A stretch of DNA of 64,000 nt from Actinoplanes nipponensis. Lineage in GTDB: Bacteria; Actinomycetota; Actinomycetes; Mycobacteriales; Micromonosporaceae. Location: contig NZ_BOMQ01000077.1 in assembly GCF_016862275.1 (NCBI RefSeq), positions 1-64,000 on the forward strand. The letters are read 5' to 3'. Both the position numbers and the translations under genes were made by a program. Below are positions 7,925 through 15,755 of the stretch, piece by piece (position 1 is the first letter of the stretch; every line of letters starts with the position of its first letter). The notes beneath the pieces are model-generated. The model was not told the DNA's origin and did not search any database. It saw only the letters and a program-made list of their open reading frames with translations.

Positions 7925-8284
7925 TCAGCTGACCGTCTGCTTCTCGCGCAGCTCCTTGATCTTGGCCTTCTTGCCCCGGAGCTCACGCAGGTAGTAGAGC
8001 TTGGCGCGACGCACGTCGCCGCGGGTCACGACCTCGATGCGGTCGAGCTGCGGGCTGTTGATCGGGTATGTGCGCTCGACGCCGACGCCGAAGCTGATCT
8101 TGCGAACCTTGAAGGTCTCGCGCAGCCCGCCACCCTGGCGGCTGATCACGACGCCCTGGAAGATCTGGACGCGGGAGCGGTTGCCCTCGACGACCCGGAC
8201 GTGCACCTTGACGGTGTCACCGGCCCGGAAGTCGGGGATGTCGGTGCGCCGCGACTGGGCGTCGAGCTGGTCCAGCGTGTTCAT
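7925..8284 (-). CDS. rplS: 50S ribosomal protein L19
   Basis: A 119-residue large-subunit protein lying at the 30S-50S interface. The family sequence is intact: PDFRAGDTVKVHVRVVEG near the N-terminus, RVQIFQGVVI and the conserved SFGVGVERTYP, ending in the basic KLYYLRELRGKKAKIKE. The ATG at 8284 was preferred over a longer upstream frame because it matches the family start (MNTLDQL) and has GAGGA about 9 nt upstream. It is the last ribosomal gene of the rpsP-rimM-trmD-rplS series and is 130 nt from trmD. Confidence 0.97.
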   Translation of the reverse strand: MNTLDQLDAQSRRTDIPDFRAGDTVKVHVRVVEGNRSRVQIFQGVVISRQGGGLRETFKVRKISFGVGVERTYPINSPQLDRIEVVTRGDVRRAKLYYLRELRGKKAKIKELREKQTVS

Positions 8285-8414
8285 CGCTGCATCCTCGTCG
8301 TACTCAAAGCGCACCGGGAGTTCGATGCGCGATTGGGTGATTCTGACCCGCCGGCGTCCGCGCCAGGGGTCCTCGTCCGGCCGGCCACGGCGTGGGGCGC
8401 GAACGGCAACCTCA

Positions 8415-9179
8415 CTACTTTGCCACACCCGGGGGCGGGATCTGAAATCCGGCCTCCGCGAGGGCGGCGCGGTCCTTCTTGTCGAGCAGCTCACCCGGAT
8501 AGGCCGCGAACAGGTCCGGGCGCCGGGTGGCGGTGCGCAGCAGGGATTCCGTACGCCGCCAGCGCGCGATCCGGCCGTGATCGCCCGAGCGGAGCACCTC
8601 GGGCACCGCCCGCTCCCGCCACACGGCGGGCTTGGTGTAGACCGGCGCCTCGAGCAGCCCGGCCGCGTGCGACTCCTCGGTCAGCGACTCCGCGTTGCCC
8701 AGCACGCCGGGCAGCAGGCGGGTGACCGCTTCCATGATCACGATGACCGCGACCTCGCCGCCGAACAGCACGTAGTCGCCGAGGGAGACCTCGCGCACCG
8801 GCATCCGGTCCGCGGCGTCGTCGAGCACCCGCTGGTCGATGCCCTCGTACCGGCCGCAGGCGAAGATCAGGTGGTCGAGCGCGGCGAGCTCGTGCGCGTC
8901 CGCCTGGGTGAACGGCTCACCGACTGGCGAGGGCACCACGAGGACCGACCCGGGGCGGGCCACGGCGTCCAGCGCCGCCGCCCACGGCTCGGGACGCATG
9001 ACCATGCCGGGGCCGCCGCCGTACGGGCTGTCGTCGACCGTGCGGTGCACGTCGGAGGTCCAGGTGCGCAGGTCGTGCACAGCCAGGTCGAGCAGGCCGG
9101 CGCCGCGGGCCTTGCCGATCAGCGACAGCTCCAGCGGAGCGAAATACTCCGGGAAGATGGAAACGACGTCGACGCGCAT
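8415..9179 (-). CDS. trmD: tRNA (guanine-37-N1)-methyltransferase TrmD
   Basis: A 254-residue SPOUT methyltransferase that makes m1G37 in tRNAs, preventing frameshifting. It begins MRVDVVSIFPEYF and shows the family blocks DDSPYGGGPGMV, IFACGRYEGID and the knotted AdoMet site LGDYVLFGGE, followed by a basic tRNA-binding C-terminal part. Length is normal. The ATG at 9179 shares one base with the rimM stop (TGATG), so the two are translationally coupled. Confidence 0.97.
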   Translation of the reverse strand: MRVDVVSIFPEYFAPLELSLIGKARGAGLLDLAVHDLRTWTSDVHRTVDDSPYGGGPGMVMRPEPWAAALDAVARPGSVLVVPSPVGEPFTQADAHELAALDHLIFACGRYEGIDQRVLDDAADRMPVREVSLGDYVLFGGEVAVIVIMEAVTRLLPGVLGNAESLTEESHAAGLLEAPVYTKPAVWRERAVPEVLRSGDHGRIARWRRTESLLRTATRRPDLFAAYPGELLDKKDRAALAEAGFQIPPPGVAK

Positions 9180-9748
9180 CAGAGGTCGAGCAGACCCTCG
9201 GGCAGGTCGACGATCACTCGGCCGCCGGCCAGGTCGACGGTCGGCACCATCTGGCTCACGAACGGGATGAGCGCGGTGCCCCCGGCGGCCTTCTTCAGCA
9301 CGAGCAGGTCGGAGGAGGGCGCGTGGTCGATCCGGTCGACCGTGCCCAGCACGGTGCCGTCGACCGACTCCACGGACAGCCCGGCGAGCTGGTGGTCGTT
9401 GAACTCGTCCGGATCGTCCGGATCGGCGATCTCGGAGCTGTCGACCTGCAGCAGCACGCCGCGCAACGCCTCGGCGGTGTTGCGGTCGATGACGCCCTCG
9501 AACTGGGCGATGCCCTTGCCCTGGTGCCAGCGGATCTGCTCCAGCACCAGCTTGGCCGGCACCTGGTAGGCGACCCCGGGCACGGCGGCAGCCGCCGGAC
9601 CGGCGCTCACCCGGCGGTCCCGGGGGACCTCCGTGGTGAACGCCGACCCGGCGGCGAATCTCGCCTCTGGATCATCGGTTCGTACCGTCACGAGCACTTC
9701 CCCACGGATCCCGTGGGGCTTTCCGATCTGACCGACGACCAGCAGCAT
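9179..9748 (-). CDS. rimM: 16S rRNA processing protein RimM
   Basis: A 189-residue assembly factor for the head of the 30S subunit. The N-terminal RimM domain begins MLLVVGQIGKPHGIRGEV, and the C-terminal PRC barrel shows DHQLAGLSV and LIPFVSQMVP. The ATG at 9748 was chosen over the longer frame since the family starts at exactly this motif. A loop of about 20 residues rich in Ala/Pro/Val (about residues 45-65) interrupts the first domain, common in actinobacterial RimM. It lies 10 nt after khpA and overlaps trmD by one base. Confidence 0.96.
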   Translation of the reverse strand: MLLVVGQIGKPHGIRGEVLVTVRTDDPEARFAAGSAFTTEVPRDRRVSAGPAAAAVPGVAYQVPAKLVLEQIRWHQGKGIAQFEGVIDRNTAEALRGVLLQVDSSEIADPDDPDEFNDHQLAGLSVESVDGTVLGTVDRIDHAPSSDLLVLKKAAGGTALIPFVSQMVPTVDLAGGRVIVDLPEGLLDL

Positions 9749-9758
9749 CAGGCGCAGC

Positions 9759-10016
9759 TCAGTACGCGTCGACGATGTCGACGCGGATGCCGCGCCCACC
9801 GATCGAGCCGATGACCTGCCGCAGCGCCTTGGCCGTACGCCCGCCCCGCCCGATGACCGTTCCCAGGTCCTCGGGGTGCACGCGCACCTCGAGCCGCTTG
9901 CCGCGGCGCGAGTCGACCAGCCGGACCCGGACGTCGTCCGGGTTGTCGACGATGCCCTTGACGAGGTGCTCCAGCGCAGGCCGGAGCGCCCCGTCAGTTC
10001 GCGTCGGCGCCGGCAC
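9759..10016 (-). CDS. khpA: KH-domain RNA-binding protein KhpA
   Basis: An 85-residue single KH-domain RNA-binding protein of the kind always found between rpsP and rimM in actinobacteria. ALEHLVKGIVDNPDDV begins the domain, the RNA-binding GxxG loop is GRGG in DLGTVIGRGGRTAKALR, and the C-terminus is RGIRVDIVDAY. There is no ATG in the region; GTG at 10016 is the only sensible start and lies inside the 3' end of rpsP, a 23-nt overlap. A CTG at ALEHL would give 72 residues but is less likely. KhpA homologues act with KhpB on small RNAs and cell elongation in firmicutes. Confidence 0.9.
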   Translation of the reverse strand: MPAPTRTDGALRPALEHLVKGIVDNPDDVRVRLVDSRRGKRLEVRVHPEDLGTVIGRGGRTAKALRQVIGSIGGRGIRVDIVDAY

Positions 10017-10572
10017 CGGCCGGGTCCTTCGCGTCAGCGGCGACAGCCTCACGGTTCGGCTCGGCCGGGTCGACGGCCTTGGTGTCGCTCGGCCGGGTCT
10101 CGGCAACCTCCGGCGCGGCCGGGGTCTTCTCGGCAGCCTTGTCGGCGGTCTTGTCAGCGGCCTTGTCGGCAGCCTTCTCGGTCGCCTTGGCGGCCTTCTT
10201 CGCCGGCTTGGCGGCCGGCGCGTCGGCGACACCCGCAGCCGCCTTGGCCTCGGCCTCGTAGGTCGCCAGGCGGCTGACCTTCTCGGCCTTCACCAGCAGC
10301 GGCGGCGGGGCCGGCAGGCCCTTGAACTGCTGCCAGTCGCCGGTCTTCTCGAGGAGACGCTGCACGGCCTCGCTCGGCTGCGCGCCGACCGAGAGCCAGT
10401 ACTGCACCCGCTCCGACTTGACCTCGATGATCGAGGGGTCTTCCTTGGGCTGGTAGATACCGACGTACTCGATGGCGCGGCCGTCACGCTTGGTGCGCGA
10501 GTCGGCGACGACGATGCGGTACTGCGGGTTGCGGATCTTGCCCATCCGCAGGAGCCGGATCTTTACGGCCAC
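9994..10572 (-). CDS. rpsP: 30S ribosomal protein S16 with long Ala/Lys/Asp-rich tail
   Basis: A 192-residue S16. The first 80 or so residues are the canonical fold (VAVKIRLLRMGKIRNPQYRI, GRAIEYVGIYQP), and GTG at 10572 matches the usual family start with AGGAGC 12 nt upstream. The remaining part is a low-complexity tail rich in Ala, Lys, Glu and Asp, with repeated KAADKAADKTADKAAEK-like units, then an acidic end. Short tails of this kind occur in other actinobacteria, but here the extension exceeds the core. First gene of the operon; overlaps khpA by 23 nt. Confidence 0.96.
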   Translation of the reverse strand: MAVKIRLLRMGKIRNPQYRIVVADSRTKRDGRAIEYVGIYQPKEDPSIIEVKSERVQYWLSVGAQPSEAVQRLLEKTGDWQQFKGLPAPPPLLVKAEKVSRLATYEAEAKAAAGVADAPAAKPAKKAAKATEKAADKAADKTADKAAEKTPAAPEVAETRPSDTKAVDPAEPNREAVAADAKDPAGAGADAN

Positions 10573-10728
10573 GGTCTTGTTCGCTCCTGTTGCGATGACG
10601 ACCGGCCCGCCTGGGAGCCGGTACGTGGGTGAGAGAACGGAACCCACGTGGGGATATGGGACCGATGCCTCGAGGACTGGCGGCACGTGGAGGAGTTAGA
10701 GGGCACCTCACGCACGCCGGACCCGTCC

Positions 10729-10758
10729 ATTCTGCCAGAGCGGCCGGGGTGATCCCAA
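10729..10758 (-). promoter_or_regulatory. candidate rpsP operon promoter
   Basis: On the minus strand TTGGGA (10758-10753) and CAGAAT (10734-10729) are 18 nt apart, resembling -35 and -10 elements. Transcripts would start near 10722 and carry a leader of about 150 nt to the rpsP GTG. No riboswitch or ribosomal-protein autoregulatory fold was recognised in that leader. Confidence 0.45.
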
Positions 10759-10881
10759 TCGGGTCCGGCCAGGCCGGCCAAATCAAGATCAAACTCTGGA
10801 TGTCGTGCCTGGGTGCAGGGTACTGACCGTCGCTCCCGCCCCCGGGGCGGTCGCCTCTCGCCGGCGCCGCTCGCCGTCACC

Positions 10882-10929
10882 GATCTTGTGGCAGCAAGCC
10901 CCATTCGGCGTCAACGACGCCACAAGATC
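10882..10929. repeat. 48-bp palindromic element, copy 1
   Basis: GATCTTGTGGC at 10882-10892 and its perfect complement GCCACAAGATC at 10919-10929 flank a 26-nt centre. This is the first of four units of exactly equal length in the rpsP-DUF402 gap. The downstream flank CGCCCCAAACGCC is nearly shared with copy 4. It could form an 11-bp hairpin in either strand or bind a dimeric protein. Confidence 0.85.
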
Positions 10930-10998
10930 GCCCCAAACGCCACCGAACCGGCGGCGCTACCAACCACTGGCCACCGGCCACCGACACCGACCAGCGCG

Positions 10999-11046
10999 GA
11001 TCTTGTGGCAACGAGCCCACTTCCGCGCCGTAGACGCCACAAGATT
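10999..11046. repeat. 48-bp palindromic element, copy 2
   Basis: Left arm GATCTTGTGGC at 10999-11009 and right arm GCCACAAGATT at 11036-11046 pair with a single G-T wobble at the end. The unit is 48 bp, as in copy 1, and the 26-nt centre keeps the AGCCC and TTC positions although other bases differ. Confidence 0.85.
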
Positions 11047-11071
11047 GCCCCACGTCACCGCCGGCGACAAC

Positions 11072-11131
11072 CACTACCCGCCAACCGCCAACCGCTGCTC
11101 GCACTACCCGCCAACCGCCAACCGCTGCTCG
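11072..11131. repeat. perfect 30-bp tandem duplication
   Basis: The 30 bases at 11072-11101 (starting CACTACCCGCC and ending GCTGCTCG) are repeated exactly at 11102-11131 with no gap. Each copy itself contains two CGCCAAC units. It lies between palindromic elements 2 and 3 in non-coding DNA and is probably a recent slippage or duplication product. Confidence 0.9.
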
Positions 11132-11147
11132 GCGGTCGGCGACCGTC

Positions 11148-11175
11148 GGTCGCCGGTCGCCGGTCGCCGGTCGCC
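11148..11175. repeat. GGTCGCC heptamer repeat
   Basis: Four contiguous perfect copies of GGTCGCC occur at 11148-11175, with degenerate GTCGGTC units continuing to about 11195. It looks like a simple-sequence tract in non-coding DNA that could vary in length between strains. Confidence 0.8.
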
Positions 11176-11208
11176 GTCGGTCGTCGTCGGTCGCTGGCCG
11201 CCGCCACC

Positions 11209-11256
11209 GACCTTGTGACAGCGAACCCCCACCCGCGCTCAGCACGCAACAAGATC
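11209..11256. repeat. 48-bp palindromic element, copy 3 (degenerate)
   Basis: GACCTTGTGAC at 11209-11219 faces GCAACAAGATC at 11246-11256; eight of eleven positions still pair. The unit again spans exactly 48 bp with a 26-nt centre, so it is a decayed member of the same family rather than an independent hairpin. Confidence 0.75.
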
Positions 11257-11283
11257 GCCTCAGGTCGCCGAGCGACCTAATAA

Positions 11284-11330
11284 CCGCTGCCCGCTGCCCG
11301 CTGCCCGCCGCCCGCCGCCCGCCGCCCGCC
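11284..11330. repeat. CCGCTGC/CCGCCGC heptamer repeat
   Basis: Three copies of CCGCTGC are followed by three and a partial copy of CCGCCGC, giving about 6.7 heptamers in register that end exactly at palindromic element 4. A single T-to-C change separates the two halves of the array. Confidence 0.8.
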
Positions 11331-11378
11331 GATCTTGTGGCAGCAAGCCCCCTTCAACGTCAACCACGCCACAAGATC
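11331..11378. repeat. 48-bp palindromic element, copy 4
   Basis: GATCTTGTGGC at 11331-11341 and GCCACAAGATC at 11368-11378 are perfect complements around a 26-nt centre that matches copy 1 at 22 of 26 positions. It is the best preserved partner of copy 1, even though two more divergent copies lie between them. Confidence 0.85.
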
Positions 11379-11704
11379 GCGCCCAAACGCCCGAACCGAC
11401 CGCGCAGGACAGGACAAAACGCCATTCGCTGGGGCGCTCAACGCTGAGGGGCCGGCTACCCAGCCGCTCAACGGCTCGGAGCTGACGAGCTGACGAGCAG
11501 CATGGGCAGGCACTCGACGCCAAGAAGCCGGGTGCAACCCGGACGCACCGACACCACGCCACCCCCGAGGGCTCAAACCCCCGGCCACACCCGCAAAAGA
11601 TTCAGCCAACGGCCATAGCGCCCAACCCAGCGCACCCACACCACCGCCGCCACAAACCAGCCGCTGGCAGGCTTGGAGGTAGGAACGACCTCACCGGGAG
11701 AGCC
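11379..11704. other. non-coding stretch before DUF402, nothing recognised
   Basis: Apart from a short GAGCTGACGAGCTGACGAGC direct repeat around 11478 I see no structured element, promoter or RNA here. Open frames on the minus strand are rich in unusual amino-acid runs, have no ribosome binding sites and resemble no family, so they were not called. Confidence 0.5.
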
Positions 11705-12358
11705 TCAGAGCCGAGGCACGGCAGCCCGATCCCATCCCGCCGGAAGAGCCCCCCGCACCGGCCAGGAAGGGTCCGGCCGGTAGTCGGTCCACGTGCCGTC
11801 GAAGGGGAACTCCCCCGCCTCGATCAGCTTGATCACCCGCAGCCCCTCGGCCCGGACCGCGGCCTCGTCGTGGACCCAGTAGTGGTCCGGGAAGGCGAGG
11901 CGTTCGGTGAACTCGTCCTCGTCCTTCCACTGCCAGCTGCGGTCGGGCCGGACCACCACGTCCAGGTCCTGGTCGATCACGTCCACCCCGGCGACCGTGC
12001 CGTCGTCCCAGCGCAGCGCCCGTTCCTCCAGGTTCACGTACCAGCCGGTGAAGGCGCCCTGGTCGTCGCGGAAGAACCAGACCGAGTGGTCCGCGTCCGG
12101 CGGGATGAACTTGAGCAGGCCCGGGCCCTGCCAGGTGTCCGGGACGATGGTCGTGGGCAGGCCGATCCACTCGGCGAACGGCATGTCGCGGATGCCGCGG
12201 CCGTCCGCCGCCACCTGGATCACCACCGCCGAGCCGCGGGCCAGCCAGAGCAGCAGCCCGCGGTCGTCGTCCGAGACCACCCGGCAGGGGCGTACGGAGG
12301 CCAGCCGGGGGCCGTCGATGTTGCGGTAGAGGACCTCGCGGCCCGGGGCGAAGCGCAC
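11705..12358 (-). CDS. DUF402 family protein
   Basis: A 217-residue soluble protein of the DUF402 (FomD-like) superfamily, some members of which act as nucleotide diphosphatases. The core is visible in WYVNLEERALRWDDGTVAGV and in the acidic DVIDQDLDVVVRPDRSWQWKD region, which supplies the metal-binding Asp residues of the family, and ends with an LAFPDHYW segment. It starts at GTG 12358, two bases after the proS stop, so it is the second gene of a proS operon. The substrate is unknown. Confidence 0.88.
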   Translation of the reverse strand: MRFAPGREVLYRNIDGPRLASVRPCRVVSDDDRGLLLWLARGSAVVIQVAADGRGIRDMPFAEWIGLPTTIVPDTWQGPGLLKFIPPDADHSVWFFRDDQGAFTGWYVNLEERALRWDDGTVAGVDVIDQDLDVVVRPDRSWQWKDEDEFTERLAFPDHYWVHDEAAVRAEGLRVIKLIEAGEFPFDGTWTDYRPDPSWPVRGALPAGWDRAAVPRL

Positions 12359-12360
12359 GG

Positions 12361-13767
12361 TCAGTAGGACCGGGCCAGGATCGCGACCAGGTCGGGCTCG
12401 TCGTCGGTGTCGGGCATCGTGCCGTCCTCGCGGAACAGGCAGCGCACCGTCACCGCCTTGCCGTTCGCCTCGGCCTCGCCGTCGGTGCCGACCGCGGACC
12501 ACGGCACCCGGGCCCAGCCGGTCTGCGCCGCTTCGATCGCGTCGCCCAGCGTCTTCACCTCGACCGTGTTGGCCTCGCGGAACGCCAGCGCGTCGTCGTA
12601 CATGCGCTGCTGGTCGGTCGTCAGGGCGTCGGCCACCGTACGCGCGACGTCGGCCAGCGCCACCGGCGACTTGGTGCCGTCGATGCGGCGGGCCACCACG
12701 GCGTTGCCGGCCGCCAGGTCGCGCGGGCCCACCTCGATGCGTACCGGAATGCCCTGGAGCTCCGCGTCGACCGCCCGGCGGCCGAACGGGATGTCGGCCC
12801 GGCCGTCGAGCTTGACCCGTACGCCGGCGGCCTTGAGCTCGTCGGCCAGCTTCGCCGCGGCCTCCATGACGCCCTCGCCGGCCTTGACCACCATGACCTG
12901 GGCCTGGATCGGCGCGATGCGCGGCGGCAGGCGCAGGCCGTTGTCGTCGCCGTGCACCATGATCAGCCCGCCCATCATCCGGGTGGAGGTGCCCCAGGAC
13001 GTGGTCCAGGCGTGCTCGACCTTGCCGGCCGCCGACGAGTACGTGATGTCGAACGCCTTGGCGAAGTTCTGGCCCAGCTCGTGCGAGGTGCCCATCTGCA
13101 GCGCCTTGGTGTCGCCCATCATGGCCTCGACGGTCATGGTGTTGGTCGCGCCGGCGAACCGCTCGCCCTTGGTCTTGCGACCGGGTACGACCGGGATGGC
13201 CAGCATGTTGACCATGAATTCCTCGTACACGTGCTTGTGAATCTCGCGGGCGTAGTTCTGCGCGTCCTCGAACGTGGCGTGCGCGGTGTGCCCCTCCTGC
13301 CAGAGGAACTCGGTGGTGCGCAGGAACGTGCGCGGCCGCAGCTCCCAGCGCACGATGTTGGCCCACTGGTTCAGCAGCAGCGGCAGGTCACGGTAGGAGT
13401 CGACCCACTTGGCCATGAACTCGCCGATGACCGTCTCGCTGGTCGGGCGGACCACCAGCGGCTCGGCGAGCTGCTTGCCGCCCGCGTGGGTGACCACGGC
13501 CAGCTCCGGCGAGAAGCCCTCGACGTGCTCGGCCTCGCGGCGCAGGTAGCTCTCCGGGATGAAAAGCGGGAAGTACGCGTTCTGCGCGCCCGCCTCCTTG
13601 ATCCGGCGGTCCATGTCGGCCTGCATGTGTTCCCAGATGGCGTAGCCGGCCGGCCGGATCACCATCGTCCCGCGCACCGGGCCGTTGTCGGCGAGCTGCG
13701 CCTTGGCGATGAGGTCCTGGTACCAGCGGGGGAAGTCCTCCGCACGGGGAGTGAGCACGCGAGCCAT
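12361..13767 (-). CDS. proS: prolyl-tRNA synthetase, short ProS type 3
   Basis: A 468-residue class II synthetase that charges tRNA-Pro. It starts MARVLTPRAEDFPRWYQDLI and shows motif 2 (RWELRPRTFLRTTEFLWQEGH) and a motif 3-containing end. Its length and lack of the large editing insertion between motifs 2 and 3 identify the archaeal/eukaryotic-type ProS rather than the long bacterial type of about 570 residues. The C-terminal zinc-like domain is reduced. The start ATG lies 76 nt from the divergent ECF sigma gene. This type is common in actinobacteria and Thermus. Confidence 0.95.
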   Translation of the reverse strand: MARVLTPRAEDFPRWYQDLIAKAQLADNGPVRGTMVIRPAGYAIWEHMQADMDRRIKEAGAQNAYFPLFIPESYLRREAEHVEGFSPELAVVTHAGGKQLAEPLVVRPTSETVIGEFMAKWVDSYRDLPLLLNQWANIVRWELRPRTFLRTTEFLWQEGHTAHATFEDAQNYAREIHKHVYEEFMVNMLAIPVVPGRKTKGERFAGATNTMTVEAMMGDTKALQMGTSHELGQNFAKAFDITYSSAAGKVEHAWTTSWGTSTRMMGGLIMVHGDDNGLRLPPRIAPIQAQVMVVKAGEGVMEAAAKLADELKAAGVRVKLDGRADIPFGRRAVDAELQGIPVRIEVGPRDLAAGNAVVARRIDGTKSPVALADVARTVADALTTDQQRMYDDALAFREANTVEVKTLGDAIEAAQTGWARVPWSAVGTDGEAEANGKAVTVRCLFREDGTMPDTDDEPDLVAILARSY

Positions 13768-13843
13768 GAGGCAGCATCCTAGTGCGACCGCTCCGCAACC
13801 GGCCGGGCGGCCGTCCCGTGTCCTTCTGCGAGGGGCGGTGGCG

Positions 13844-14356
13844 ATGACCGACGACTTCGACAGTTTCTACCGGGACACGTCCCGGCGGCTGGTCCGGTAC
13901 GCGTACGGCCTCACCGGCGACCCGGCCGAGGCGCAGGACCTGGTGCAGGAGGCGTACGCGCGGGCCTGGCAGCGCTGGCGCCGGTTGTCGGGCTACGAGG
14001 ATCCGGAGGCCTGGCTGCGGCTGGTCGTCAACCGGCTGTCCGCGGACCGGTGGCGGCGGCTGGGCGTACGCCGGTCCCGGGCCGCCGCCGATCCCCCGCC
14101 GGCACCGGCCGCGCCGCCTTCGGAGGACACCGTGCTGCTGGTCCGCGCGATGCGTACGCTGCCGCCCGCGCACCGCCGGGCGCTGACCCTGTACTACCTG
14201 CTCGACCGGTCGGTGGGCGAGATCGCGGCCGAGACCGGCGCCTCCTCCGGCACGGTCAAGTCCTGGCTGGCCCGGGGCCGGGCCGGGCTGGCCGCGACCC
14301 TCGGTGACCTGAAGCCGGAAGCACCAGCACGCAAGGGAGCCGGCCATGCCCGTTGA
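13844..14356 (+). CDS. SigE-family ECF RNA polymerase sigma factor
   Basis: A 170-residue sigma-70 family factor. Region 2 (about residues 5-70) shows FYRDTSRRLVRYAYGLTGDPAEAQDLVQEAY, and region 4 near residues 105-155 has LPPAHRRALTLYYLLDRSVGEIA and SSGTVKSWLARGR. This is the actinobacterial SigE family usually paired with a membrane regulator. ATG 13844 has GAGGGG 8 nt upstream; a GTG two codons earlier is possible. Its end overlaps the next gene by 11 nt, linking it to that membrane beta-propeller protein, the obvious candidate for its control. Confidence 0.92.
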   Translation: MTDDFDSFYRDTSRRLVRYAYGLTGDPAEAQDLVQEAYARAWQRWRRLSGYEDPEAWLRLVVNRLSADRWRRLGVRRSRAAADPPPAPAAPPSEDTVLLVRAMRTLPPAHRRALTLYYLLDRSVGEIAAETGASSGTVKSWLARGRAGLAATLGDLKPEAPARKGAGHAR

Positions 14357-15755
14357 CCTCGACGACCTGTTCGCCACGCTCGGCCGGCACGCGGACACCA
14401 TCCCGCTGGCGACGGCCGGCAGCGCCCGGCAGCGGGGGCGGCAGCGCACCCGTACCCGGGCCCTGGTCGCCGCGGCCGCGGCGGTCTGCCTGGTCGCCGC
14501 CGGCACGGGTGCGGCCCTCCACCGGCAGGAGCACGAGGCGGCGCCGGTGCTGGCGCCGGTCGGTTCGCCGATCGAGTTCGGCGGTCAGGCCCGGTCGTCC
14601 AGCGCCGTGGGCGCCGACGGCCGGCTCTACACCGCGTGGCAGACCCTCGACGGCCGGATCAGAATGACCGCCGCCGAGCTGAGCACCGGCGCCCGCGCCT
14701 GGCCGGTCCGGGAGATCGGCCGGCGCACCGACACGCTGCGCAATGTCAGCGCGGTCGCGCCGGGTGTGGTGGTGGTGCTCGGCCACGCGAACGGCGTCAG
14801 CCCGGACAGCACCCTGTACTTCTTCGACCCGGCCGACGGCCGGCAGCGCTGGTCGGTGCCGATCGACGCCCGGGACGACCTCGTTCCGCACACCTCCGGG
14901 CTGGTCCTGATGTCGGCGGCGACCGGCCGCACCGAGTCGTTGGACTGGGCCACCGGGGCGAAGCGCTGGGAGCTGCCCCCGCCGGCCGACCGCCCGGTAC
15001 GCACGCTCGGCACGTACCGGGACGAGAACTGGGCCCTGGTGCTGGGCCGGCCGATCACCTTCACCGACGACCGGCTGGTCCAGGTCACCGCGGCCGGCAA
15101 GGTGCAGGTCCGCGACATCGCCACCGGCGCCCTGCGGCACACGGTGGTCTCCGTCCCGCCGGACAAGGACCCCCGCACGTTCCTCGCCTACGGCGACCGG
15201 CTCTACAACGACGAGCACGAGTGCTGCGACAACCGGGGCTACCGGATCCGCATGACCGACCTGAGTTCCGCGCGCGGCGGGTCGACGGTCGTCCGGACCG
15301 GGTCGGCCGGTCACGAGGTGGAGATGCTGCAGGCGTGCGGGGACCAGCGGGTCTGCGTGTCCGACCAGGACCGCGGCGGCGAGGCGACCGTGACGGTGCT
15401 GGACCGGGCCACCGGCCGGCAGGTGTGGCAGGTGCCCGCACCCGATGGCGCCTACGCCGCCACGGTGCCCGGCTACACGCTCATCGCCGGGCCCGAGGGC
15501 GACCGGGTGATCTATGACCGCGACGGCCGGCGGGTGTGGACGACGTCGGCGGCCTCGGTCGACTGGCTCGACGCGGACACGCTGCTCCTGCTGCCCACCT
15601 TCCAGGACGGCCCGGTCAGCAAGGTGTCGATGCCGGACGGGAAGGTCACGGTGCTCGGCGACGCGCCACCGGCATCGGACGCCTGCGTCACGACCCCGGA
15701 ACGGCTGGCCTGCCCGGTGATCACCAGCCTGCGGATCTGGCGCCTCACCGGATGA
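14346..15755 (+). CDS. membrane-anchored PQQ-like beta-propeller protein
   Basis: A 469-residue protein with a short cytoplasmic N-terminus (about 38 residues), one transmembrane helix (ALVAAAAAVCLVAAGTGAAL) and a large extracellular domain. That domain has repeating units ending in motifs such as DPADGRQRWSVP, DWATGAKRWELP and DRATGRQVWQVP, the pattern of PQQ-type propeller blades. It overlaps the sigma factor gene by 11 nt. No zinc-containing anti-sigma domain is visible, but the topology suits a surface sensor that holds or releases the sigma factor. Its 3' end overlaps the convergent amidohydrolase by 11 nt. Confidence 0.85.
   Translation: MPVDLDDLFATLGRHADTIPLATAGSARQRGRQRTRTRALVAAAAAVCLVAAGTGAALHRQEHEAAPVLAPVGSPIEFGGQARSSSAVGADGRLYTAWQTLDGRIRMTAAELSTGARAWPVREIGRRTDTLRNVSAVAPGVVVVLGHANGVSPDSTLYFFDPADGRQRWSVPIDARDDLVPHTSGLVLMSAATGRTESLDWATGAKRWELPPPADRPVRTLGTYRDENWALVLGRPITFTDDRLVQVTAAGKVQVRDIATGALRHTVVSVPPDKDPRTFLAYGDRLYNDEHECCDNRGYRIRMTDLSSARGGSTVVRTGSAGHEVEMLQACGDQRVCVSDQDRGGEATVTVLDRATGRQVWQVPAPDGAYAATVPGYTLIAGPEGDRVIYDRDGRRVWTTSAASVDWLDADTLLLLPTFQDGPVSKVSMPDGKVTVLGDAPPASDACVTTPERLACPVITSLRIWRLTG

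Noticed and set aside
10805..11280. Open frames of 137-155 codons across the repeat block
   Set aside because: They translate the tandem and palindromic repeats into Pro/Arg/His runs and lack ribosome binding sites.
10882..11378. Repeat array considered as CRISPR
   Set aside because: Only four units with unequal spacing of 117, 210 and 122 bp, decayed copies inside and tandem repeats in the spacers; no cas gene in the window.
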